Shown piece after piece: positions 57,053-64,000 of a DNA stretch of 64,000 nucleotides (its first letter is position 1; every line of letters begins with the position of its first letter). The DNA is taken from positions 1,922,001 to 1,986,000 of the forward strand of contig CAWAHD010000002.1 in NCBI GenBank assembly GCA_963781785.1, read 5' to 3'. The notes under the pieces are model-generated. The model searched no databases. It was given only the letters and a program-made list of their open reading frames with translations, and was not told the origin of the DNA. Source of the DNA: CAWAHD01 sp963781785. GTDB taxonomy: Bacteria; Planctomycetota; Planctomycetia; Isosphaerales; Isosphaeraceae. Both the position numbers and the translations under genes were made by a program.

Positions 57053-58018
57053 TCAGATCGAAAAGTTAACGATGGAGCGGATCCACAGCGCACCGATTGC
57101 CTCGGAAATCGCCGTGATCGTGATCAGAATCGGGTGATCAAAGAGCTCAAGCGCGTAGGGTCGATTCATGAATAGCATCATCATGAACAGGGCCGGCGGC
57201 AGTCCCAGGAGCAGCGCGGCCTGCATCCGGCCCTCGGCGGTCAGCGTCTTGATCACCCCGCGCAGCCGGTACCGCTCGCGGATGACGCCGCTCAGCTTGT
57301 CGAGCATGTCGGCGAGGTTGCCGCCGATCTGCTCTTGAACGATGACGCCGACGACCAGGATCTTGAGCTCGAGGAGCCCGGTTCGCTCGGCCAGGTCGCG
57401 CAGAGACGTTTCAGGAGCGATGCCCAGATTCTGCTGCTCGAAACAGACGGCAAACTCGCTCGCAATCGGCGGCGCGAACTCGTCAGCGACCGACCGGAAG
57501 GCCTGCGTCATCGTCTGTCCCGCCCGGATCACTCGCGCCATGAGGTCGAATGCCTCGGGCAGTTGCGAGAGCAGCTTCTCCAGCCTGGCGGCGCGGCGGT
57601 TCTTGACGAAATACAACGGGAGCGCCGCTCCCACGGCAAGCGCAACGGGCGGGACGAGGAACCAGGGCACGAGTAGATAACCGAATATCGCGGCCGCCAA
57701 CCCGCTGACCGCCGCGATCCCGATCACCGCGCTCGAGGTGATGCCCAGACCCGACTGCTCGACCATCAAGTCAAAGCGCTCGCGGAGCGAGGGCGCCAGA
57801 TGGCGCTGGTCCAGAGCCCCGCCGGCCAACTGACTCAGGTCCTTGAAAAGCGCCGACTTCTTGACGCGATCGCGGATACCCTCTCGCGCCGCTTCATCGA
57901 CCCGCCTGCGAATGCGCGCCTGGGTGCCCTTGCGCAGGTCAGATACGATCGAATACGCGCCGAGCACAGCCGAAGCGACGGCGCCGAATGTCAGGCCGAG
58001 GGTAACTGCCGGAGACAT
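57053..58018 (-). CDS. TadB inner-membrane protein (type II secretion F family)
   Basis: About 321 residues from 58018. T2SS-F core: LPEAFDLMARVIRAGQTMTQAF, with ETSLRDLAERTGLLELKILVVGV and QIGGNLADMLDKLSGVIRER; two or more membrane helices at the start and end. Immediately follows the TadA ATPase gene. Confidence 0.93.
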   Translation of the reverse strand: MSPAVTLGLTFGAVASAVLGAYSIVSDLRKGTQARIRRRVDEAAREGIRDRVKKSALFKDLSQLAGGALDQRHLAPSLRERFDLMVEQSGLGITSSAVIGIAAVSGLAAAIFGYLLVPWFLVPPVALAVGAALPLYFVKNRRAARLEKLLSQLPEAFDLMARVIRAGQTMTQAFRSVADEFAPPIASEFAVCFEQQNLGIAPETSLRDLAERTGLLELKILVVGVIVQEQIGGNLADMLDKLSGVIRERYRLRGVIKTLTAEGRMQAALLLGLPPALFMMMLFMNRPYALELFDHPILITITAISEAIGALWIRSIVNFSI

Positions 58019-58035
58019 GGAATGGCCCTCCCGTT

Positions 58036-59367
58036 TCAAACGCTGGCGAGGACACGCTCCTCGAACAGCGCCGGGGAAACCTCATTGCCGCTGGACGCGA
58101 GCCGCCGAAGGCAGTGCGGCCGTATGCCCTCGGCCTTGAACTGGCCAATTGCGCGACGATCCTTGTCGACGCCTGTCTGATTGAATGTAAAGAGATCGTG
58201 CATACTGATCGTCTCGCCCTCCATGCCGGTGATCTCTGACAGCTTCACGACGCGTCTCACGCCGCCGGAAAGCCTCGCCACTTGAAGGATCAAGTGAACC
58301 GCCGAGGCAATCTGCCGGCGGATGATCCAGATCGGCAAGTCGAATCCGGCCATGCCGATCATCATTTCCATCCGGCTCAATGCGTCGCGCGTATCGTTGG
58401 CGTGGATCGTCGTCAGGCTGCCGTCGTGGCCTGTGTTCATCGCCTGCAGCATGTCGAGGGCCTCGGAGCCGCGGCACTCGCCGACGACGATCCGGTCGGG
58501 CCTCATCCGCAGTGCGTTGCGCACCAGGTCGCGAGTCGTGATCTGGCCGGCTCCCTCGATATTGGCCGGCCGAGTCTCCATCCGGACAACATGCGGCTGC
58601 TGAAGGCGAAGCTCGGCCGAGTCTTCGATCGTCGCCACCCGCTCATCGGCTGGAATGAACGCGGACAACGCGTTGAGCAGGGTGGTCTTCCCACTGCCCG
58701 TGCCGCCGGAGATCACCATGTTGACACGCGCCTTCACGCACGCGGACAGGAAATCGATCATCTCCTGAGTGATCGCCTTCTTGGCGACCAGGTCGGCGGC
58801 AAGCAAGGGCCTGACGCCGAAACGCCGGATCGAGAGCAGCGTGCCGTCGAGCGCGATCGGCGGGATGACCGCATTGACACGGCTACCGTCGGCCAATCGG
58901 GCGTCAACCATCGGTGTCAACTCGTCGACCCGGCGGCCGACCTTGCCGGCGATCCGCTGGACGATCAGGCGCAAGTGCCTCTCATCGACGAACGTGACGT
59001 CGGTTCGTTCGAGCCGCCCCGCGCGCTCGACGTAAGTTACCCTCGGTCCGTTGACCAGGATGTCGCTGATGGTCGGATCCTTGAGCAAGGGCTCGAGCGG
59101 CCCCAGCCCGAAGGTCTCGTCGAGCACCTCACTGACCAGCCGGTCGCGCTCGCGGATGCCCATCAGCTCGGCGCTCTGGCGGGTCATCTCTTCGGCCACC
59201 CTGCGAACCTCGTGGCGCAGTTCCTCCTCGCCCATGCTCCCCAGTGTCGAGAGATCCATGGCGGCAATGAGCCTCGCGTGCAGTTGTTGTTTCTGCCGAG
59301 CGAACGCATCATCGATCGCCGGCAGAGGGCGGCCCGGGACGTTGTCGTGCCCTGGCTGGATTGCCAT
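58036..59367 (-). CDS. TadA/CpaF secretion ATPase
   Basis: 443 residues from the ATG at 59367 (TTGAGGAGTTGAGG upstream). VirB11-like ATPase: VISGGTGSGKTTLLNALSAF (Walker A), RIVVGECRGSEALDMLQAMN (Walker B region) and TIHANDTRDALSRME with the His box. Powers pilus assembly. The gene ends 17 bases before the TadB start. Confidence 0.95.
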   Translation of the reverse strand: MAIQPGHDNVPGRPLPAIDDAFARQKQQLHARLIAAMDLSTLGSMGEEELRHEVRRVAEEMTRQSAELMGIRERDRLVSEVLDETFGLGPLEPLLKDPTISDILVNGPRVTYVERAGRLERTDVTFVDERHLRLIVQRIAGKVGRRVDELTPMVDARLADGSRVNAVIPPIALDGTLLSIRRFGVRPLLAADLVAKKAITQEMIDFLSACVKARVNMVISGGTGSGKTTLLNALSAFIPADERVATIEDSAELRLQQPHVVRMETRPANIEGAGQITTRDLVRNALRMRPDRIVVGECRGSEALDMLQAMNTGHDGSLTTIHANDTRDALSRMEMMIGMAGFDLPIWIIRRQIASAVHLILQVARLSGGVRRVVKLSEITGMEGETISMHDLFTFNQTGVDKDRRAIGQFKAEGIRPHCLRRLASSGNEVSPALFEERVLASV

Positions 59368-59473
59368 CCTCAACTCCTCAATTCCTCGGCGGCGGCCGGG
59401 CGCCATTCGCGGGCCGCGTCAACTGTCACGCATTTTTAACGTCCGCTCATATGCCTTTGATCTCGTGCCCAGT

Positions 59474-60700
59474 TCACGATGCCAGCGATCCCGGCGCCGC
59501 GCGGTCGGGCGTCGCTCGCAGTGCCTCGATCGTGATCGCCCGGCGATCCGCGGCGATCTTGGCCGCCCTGGTCGCCTGGATCGGTGCAGGTGCCGTTTCG
59601 AGCACTTTTTGTATTTCCGACTCCAGGGCGTGGACGGCGGCGGCAAATCTCGACCTGGGCGCCTCTGTCGTCACGGCAACGCCCATGTTGTTACAACTGT
59701 TCACGACCTTCAGATCTTCCGGGACGACCTGGAAGACCTTGGCTCGCAGTGCCGCTTCGACCTTTGCAGTCGACACCTCGCCGGGCTGTCCGACCCGGCT
59801 AAGAACGGTCCGGATCGAGATAGCCGAGATTCCCAGCCATTCGAGTCGGTCGAGCAGGCGCTTGGCGTTGTGCAGCGAAACCACGTCGGGTTTGATCACA
59901 AGCAGAATGAGGTCGGACTGGATCAGAACTTCCAGCATCGTTTCGCCCGACTCGACGTCCAGGTCAACCACGACGAACGGGAAGGCCGAGCGAGCCGCCA
60001 CCAATACCTGGCACACCCCGTGGGGAGTGACCGCCGCGGCATCTTCGATGCGACGCGGAGGAGCCAGCAGCTCGACGCCGCTTTCATGCGGCGTCAGCGC
60101 CTTGTCAAATAAAGAGCGGTCGATACCGGAGACACTCTGGCAGAGGTTGGCGATCGAGTATGTCGGCTTCAAATCCAAGAGCGATGCGAGGTCGTCGGTG
60201 TAGAGATGCAAGTCCAGGAGCAGCACTCGCTGCTCACGGCCGGCGAGAGTGACGGCCAGGTTGGTGGCGAGCGTGCTCACGCCGCATCCGCCGCTGGGGG
60301 CGATCAAGCTGATGAGTTTCCCCGTCGCGGTCGTGTTCGTGACCTTGGTCTTCCACCTCGCAAGGGCATCCTTCAACTCGGCGCCCAAGGAGGCCGAATC
60401 GACATAGTCATCGGCCCCGGACCGCAGCACGCGCAAGACGAGCCTGGTATCGGTTGCCGGCCCGATGGCCAGAACGTGGACAGGGCCCTGGCCCTTCATG
60501 GTCAAGATCAAGGCGAGCGTGCGCTCGGGATTGGGCTCGAGAACCGCCGCGATCAGTTCGGGTTTCTCTTTCCCCAGAACGTGGACCGCCGTGTTGAGCG
60601 GAAGAATGTTTGACGACGGGCAGTCGAAGCCCTCGGCCACGATGATCATGCGCACTTTCTCGCCGAACGCCGCGTCATCGGAAACAATAACCACATTCAT
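59474..60700 (-). CDS. TadZ/CpaE localisation protein
   Basis: 408 residues. The N-terminal response-regulator-like domain (about 1-115) precedes a ParA/MinD-like domain with a deviant Walker A (APSGGCGVSTLATNLA) and VLLLDLHLYTDDLASLL. CpaE-type proteins place the Tad machine in the cell. The usual Walker-A Lys is replaced (GCGVST), which is common in this family. Confidence 0.92.
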   Translation of the reverse strand: MNVVIVSDDAAFGEKVRMIIVAEGFDCPSSNILPLNTAVHVLGKEKPELIAAVLEPNPERTLALILTMKGQGPVHVLAIGPATDTRLVLRVLRSGADDYVDSASLGAELKDALARWKTKVTNTTATGKLISLIAPSGGCGVSTLATNLAVTLAGREQRVLLLDLHLYTDDLASLLDLKPTYSIANLCQSVSGIDRSLFDKALTPHESGVELLAPPRRIEDAAAVTPHGVCQVLVAARSAFPFVVVDLDVESGETMLEVLIQSDLILLVIKPDVVSLHNAKRLLDRLEWLGISAISIRTVLSRVGQPGEVSTAKVEAALRAKVFQVVPEDLKVVNSCNNMGVAVTTEAPRSRFAAAVHALESEIQKVLETAPAPIQATRAAKIAADRRAITIEALRATPDRAAPGSLAS

Positions 60701-60747
60701 GAGATGCTGACCTGGATACTACGGTTCACTGGGCGGCCTCGTATGGC

Positions 60748-61644
60748 CTAGCGGAACACCTTGACCATGCCCTCCTGGTTTCCCCGGATTGTCCTGATCT
60801 GTTCGGGCGGCTTCTCGCGCCTGGGCGGCGCGGCTGCGGGAGGCCGGGGGGTCGGAGGAGCCGCGGGCTTCGGTATCTCGGTCAGAAGACCGGGATGACT
60901 TTGGCTGAGCTCGGCAATCGTAGCCAGGCGAGCCGAGCTGACTTCGGCGGTGTCCTCGGGGTTTCGCAGGGTGAGATGGAGCGTGCCCAGGTTCCCCGCC
61001 AGGTCGAGCTTGGCGGCCTGCTCGGGTGACACGAGCAGGGTCACTGATCGCAGGTCCTTGGCGGCACCGCCGACAACCTTTTCCGTGGCGGTGGGTTCGG
61101 CGCCGACCCGCTGGTCGACGGCCAGGATCTCGAGATTCTGGAGCAGGATGATGGTGCCGCCGTGGACGCCGGGCCCGCCGCCGGCTTCCTTCACGGTCAG
61201 AAGCACGTCGACCTTGTTGCCGGGCAGAATAAACCCCGCAACGCCGGTGGCGACCGTCGGCGTCTGGATAGTAAAGGCGCGCATTCCCTTGGGTATGATC
61301 GCCGCCAGCCCGACGCCGGCTCCTTTCGCCGCAATCTTGGAGTCGAGCACGGGCTCTCCGGCCAGGATCGGCATCGTCGCCACGCGACCGATGGCTTCGT
61401 TTGTTTGCGAGATCGCCCTCGGGTTGGCCCAGCGCTTGGGTACGGAATCGACATGAATCATCTCGGCCTGGATCGTCCCGCCGCGGGCGATGTCGACGGC
61501 GGCCGTCACGACCGCGACGTTATCGCCGCCATTTGTGCCGCGGGACGCCATCACGACCGGCGCGATCAACCATACGGCCGCTCCGCCCAGCGCGAGAGCC
61601 ACGACCAGGATGAGCACGGTTTGCAACTTCACGAGCCACCTCAA
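60748..61644 (-). CDS. CpaB/RcpC periplasmic pilus protein
   Basis: 298 residues. An N-terminal membrane segment (about 8-32) is followed by a SAF domain: ARGGTIQAEMIHVDSVP, PILAGEPVLDSKIA and TVATGVAGFILPGNKVDVLL. A Pro-rich stretch near the C-terminus (about 265-280) follows. Family role: Flp pilus assembly next to the secretin. Confidence 0.92.
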   Translation of the reverse strand: MRWLVKLQTVLILVVALALGGAAVWLIAPVVMASRGTNGGDNVAVVTAAVDIARGGTIQAEMIHVDSVPKRWANPRAISQTNEAIGRVATMPILAGEPVLDSKIAAKGAGVGLAAIIPKGMRAFTIQTPTVATGVAGFILPGNKVDVLLTVKEAGGGPGVHGGTIILLQNLEILAVDQRVGAEPTATEKVVGGAAKDLRSVTLLVSPEQAAKLDLAGNLGTLHLTLRNPEDTAEVSSARLATIAELSQSHPGLLTEIPKPAAPPTPRPPAAAPPRREKPPEQIRTIRGNQEGMVKVFR

Positions 61645-61687
61645 TCCAGATGGATCCGGCGACTTTCGTCATCGTCCAGCCTGGAAT

Positions 61688-62251
61688 TCAATGACGAAGG
61701 GAGCCGGAGTGGTCCCAGATCAATGCGGCGACGATCCCGACCAGGATCATCGCGGCGAAGGGGATCAATCGACGGCTGCGATCGTCGCGCTTGACTTCGT
61801 CCTCGATCCTCGAGTCGGCGCCCAAGCGGCGGCCGAGCGCCGCTAACCGCAGCCAGGAGAGCTGGAGATACACCAGAGTTTCACCGACCCCGTGGTTCAG
61901 GACGAGGAGCACGAGCGCATAGACCCCGGCCGCCAGCGAGGCGGCAAGGAAGACGTGGAACGTCAGCGGCATTCCCAGCCAGGCACCCACGCCCGCCATC
62001 AGCTTGACATCGCCGGCGCCCATCCCGCCGAGAACGTAAAATATGAACAGGCATCCGAGGCCGAAAAACGCTCCGGCAAGGCTGTCTCCCAGGCCGGGCC
62101 ACCCGCCGACCAGAACCCGGAATCCGATCCCGCTCAAGAGGAGTGGCACGGTGATCGTGTGATAGATCTTGAAGGCGCGAATGTCCGTGACCGCGGCGCC
62201 TCCCGTGGCGACGATGACAACGGCAATCGGCAGAATGTCCGCGGTATTCAT
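61688..62251 (-). CDS. TadV/CpaA prepilin peptidase (A24 family)
   Basis: 187 residues. Aspartic-protease signature: VTDIRAFKIYHTITVPLLL near the start and GGMGAGDVKLMAGVGAWLGM in the middle, in a multi-helix membrane protein. Cleaves the Flp pilins encoded just upstream. The longer frame running to 62659 is out of place, because it would cover the pilin genes. Confidence 0.92.
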   Translation of the reverse strand: MNTADILPIAVVIVATGGAAVTDIRAFKIYHTITVPLLLSGIGFRVLVGGWPGLGDSLAGAFFGLGCLFIFYVLGGMGAGDVKLMAGVGAWLGMPLTFHVFLAASLAAGVYALVLLVLNHGVGETLVYLQLSWLRLAALGRRLGADSRIEDEVKRDDRSRRLIPFAAMILVGIVAALIWDHSGSLRH

Positions 62252-62403
62252 TTTCTTGGTCCCTCCCCCGCGAGCGGCCGTTCGCCGCGGATGCGCAGGA
62301 TGAACGTGAACCGACCGGAGAAGCGTTTCATCGCCTCTCTCGTGACTCTTCATTTGGCGAAGGCGGGGACGGAACCGGATCCGCCCCCGGCAGTCCCTCA
62401 AGC

Positions 62404-62592
62404 TCAGCTCGTGCCGGCGTTGGACACGTTGTTGTTGATCCCGCCGAACAGCCCGCTCAACGAGGTTCCCAGGAGCGTGACGGCGGCGATGCAGACCACG
62501 GCGATCAAGGCAACCATCAGGCCGTATTCGACCATCGTCGCCCCATCCTCGTCGCGCGCGAATTGGTTCCAGCGATCGGTGAGGTGTTTCAT
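62404..62592 (-). CDS. Flp pilin (second copy)
   Basis: 62 residues. DGATMVEYGLMVALIAVVCI is the Flp processing and assembly region (cleavage before the hydrophobic stretch, Glu five residues in). Nearly the same as the neighbouring pilin in the last 40 residues (GLFGGINNNVSNAG versus ALFGRVSNNVSNAG). Confidence 0.94.
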   Translation of the reverse strand: MKHLTDRWNQFARDEDGATMVEYGLMVALIAVVCIAAVTLLGTSLSGLFGGINNNVSNAGTS

Positions 62593-62663
62593 GTCGTCTC
62601 TCGCGATAGAATCCTTGGGGAGACGGGGACGGAGCCGGATCCGCCCCCGGCGGTCCCATGAGG

Positions 62664-62852
62664 TCAGCTCGTTCCGGCGTTGGACACGTTGTTGGATACC
62701 CGACCGAACAGCGCGCTGAGCGATGTGCCCAGCAGCGTCACCGCGGCGATGCACACCACGGCGATCAAGGCGACCATCAGGCCGTACTCGACCATCGTCG
62801 CCCCTTCCTCTTCGCTCACGAACCGATTCCAATGACATTTCAAAGCGTTCAT
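62664..62852 (-). CDS. Flp pilin (first copy)
   Basis: 62 residues, with EGATMVEYGLMVALIAVVCI and the same ending as the next copy. Tandem duplicate, 71 bases apart. First in the order of transcription after the pilin-like gene. Confidence 0.94.
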   Translation of the reverse strand: MNALKCHWNRFVSEEEGATMVEYGLMVALIAVVCIAAVTLLGTSLSALFGRVSNNVSNAGTS

Positions 62853-62967
62853 GCGATTCTCCTTGAGTTCGGAATGCCGGCAACAGCGAGGATGCAAAGC
62901 CTCCGCCGCGGCCGATAGAGCACAGATTCCCGTCGGACCGCCATCCGGACCGACAGCTTGCTCGATT

Positions 62968-63237
62968 TCAGGGGGTGATTCGTGCGTCCACCTTGTTTTG
63001 CCGACCCAAACCGTACATTTTTCTGTACGCGACGGAGATGCCGGCGATGGCAGCAATCGCGATCGAGAGCACGAAGACCCTACCCACCACGTTCGCGAAC
63101 GGCGTAGCGAACAGGTCGAAGACGGCGAAACACCCCACGCAGGCCAGGGAGCCCACGAGCCCCTGATCGATCGTCACGGCTCCCGAATCGTCTCTGGCGA
63201 ATTGCTCCGCAATCACGCTACGGCTGATCCTTCTCAT
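62968..63237 (-). CDS. Pilin-like small membrane protein
   Basis: 89 residues from the ATG at 63237 (GGAGAG site). DDSGAVTIDQGLVGSLACVG resembles the Flp start but with Asp-Gln in place of the Val-Glu-Tyr motif, then two hydrophobic stretches. It may be a minor pilin or pilus regulator. It opens the leftward Tad unit. Confidence 0.7.
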   Translation of the reverse strand: MRRISRSVIAEQFARDDSGAVTIDQGLVGSLACVGCFAVFDLFATPFANVVGRVFVLSIAIAAIAGISVAYRKMYGLGRQNKVDARITP

Positions 63238-64000
63238 GTGATGAGCTCTCCACGGCAACTTCCGCGTCACCATAACGTGTCGAGGTGGGCCCTGGCCGAC
63301 CGAGCCGCTCTCCGCCGCACTCCAGGTCATGCCTCGAACATGCCGGTACCAAAGCAGAGACCGTGCCGATTGCATCTCGGCATTGGCTTCCGTTGCTTCG
63401 GGCGGGATCAACCAGCACGCAAATCGAGCGAACAAACACCCTTGCGAAGATCGTGAGAATTGTGAAATGTGAGCGCACCAAGACCGAATCAGGACATCTC
63501 TGGGCGGCTTTTGCATTGGCATGTCAACTCCCTTGACACATGATTGGCGCTTGTTGCATTACACAAACTTGCTGCACAAAAGGCCCTGAATGCGTGACGA
63601 GGCCACGCGTCGACAGCGGCTCGATCGCGATGCCGCGACAGAATCCGAGGTCCGGCCCGCCGCCAACTGTAGCCCTCGCAGCCGGAGGGTCATCAAAAGT
63701 GTCAAACTCTCACGGACGAAACATTGACACCTTCTTTACGTGTGTTGACATTGCCGTCCTTCAAAATCGCGCCAATGGCACCGCGGCGCCGAAAATGACC
63801 GCCAGCGGCCCAAATACCCGTCGCGCCCTAAACTGTGCACGGCCACGCGGATCGGCTCACGTTCCCGCTCTCTGCGCGGATTTGTGTGCGTGCGAGCGTG
63901 TCCGACTGGTGCGATCGGCGCGCGGAGTGCTCTCCAGTTGCCATGTCGATTGCTGCGCTTCGACGTCGCATTGCGCCCAGGCCTTGCACGGAGAACGGAA
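63238..64000. promoter_or_regulatory. Long region upstream of the leftward Tad unit
   Basis: About 760 bases without a supported gene. Four copies of TTGACA/TGTCAA occur: a palindrome TGTCAActcccTTGACA at 63522-63538, TGTCAA at 63700, and TTGACA at 63724 and 63745. The sequence shows no obvious structured RNA. The Tad promoter should lie here. Confidence 0.5.

Noticed and set aside
58282..59439. 385-residue frame opposite TadA
   Set aside because: Antisense to a strongly conserved ATPase.

Overview
The window is GC-rich bacterial DNA that looks like a planctomycete, most likely of the Isosphaeraceae type (inference). The pointers are a DUF1559 pseudopilin-like protein, two DUF1573 proteins, an ECF sigma factor overlapping a membrane-anchored Ser/Thr kinase with a planctomycete-style N-terminus, a Uma2 protein, a PEP-CTERM protein, and a 1.5 kilo-residue subtilase carrying an LExR-LLS-like N-terminal motif.

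Left part (1-11.8 kb): a membrane-anchored FGE-sulfatase protein, an NAD-dependent epimerase, an S53 (sedolisin) peptidase, and a leftward operon of three membrane/periplasmic proteins: GAF-GAF-HlyD, HlyD adaptor, and PqqD-like-M50 protease-HlyD. Then nnrE and a FmdB-type zinc ribbon. Region 11.8-14.2 kb is sparse and carries a strong hairpin/tandem repeat, a BrnT toxin with an overlapping antitoxin, a YCII protein and a HicB-like antitoxin.

Region 14.3-20.1 kb is a leftward run of mostly secreted proteins: two DUF1573 proteins, a small Cys-rich secreted peptide, a signal-peptide protein with a C-terminal membrane anchor, a DUF1559 pseudopilin-like protein, and a repeat protein ending in a Hint (intein-like) domain. 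Region 20.6-31.7 kb is mostly housekeeping: intradiol dioxygenase, Uma2, RuvX, epimerase, ClpS, an rRNA methyltransferase, a Ca2+/H+ antiporter-like protein, an outer-membrane lipoprotein, a 50-residue zinc-finger protein and an AraC regulator.

The most striking segment is 32.1-35.8 kb: an array of 34 tRNA genes plus a decayed tRNA-Asp copy, covering 18 amino acids (no His or Trp). All four leucine-anticodon tRNAs in it lack the long variable arm that bacterial tRNA-Leu normally has, and the Tyr tRNA has almost no room for a D-arm. The array also holds a palindromic repeat and heptanucleotide repeats.

Right part (35.9-64 kb): sigma factor/kinase pair, PEP-CTERM protein, giant subtilase, a GT-C-like membrane protein, and then a Tad/Flp pilus locus split into two convergent units. 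The rightward unit holds the secretin, a secreted Cys/Gly-Met protein and a TadD-like lipoprotein. The leftward unit holds two Flp pilins, a pilin-like protein, prepilin peptidase, CpaB, TadZ, TadA, TadB, TadC, TadE and TadG. A sigma-54 activator with a degenerate receiver domain is divergent to the secretin.

Caveat: about fifteen genes show single-base frame breaks, and two have an in-frame TAG at a position where the family has a sense codon. The pattern (short G/C runs, unrelated housekeeping genes) points to residual sequencing or assembly error rather than biology. Such genes are annotated as whole CDS with the break position given.
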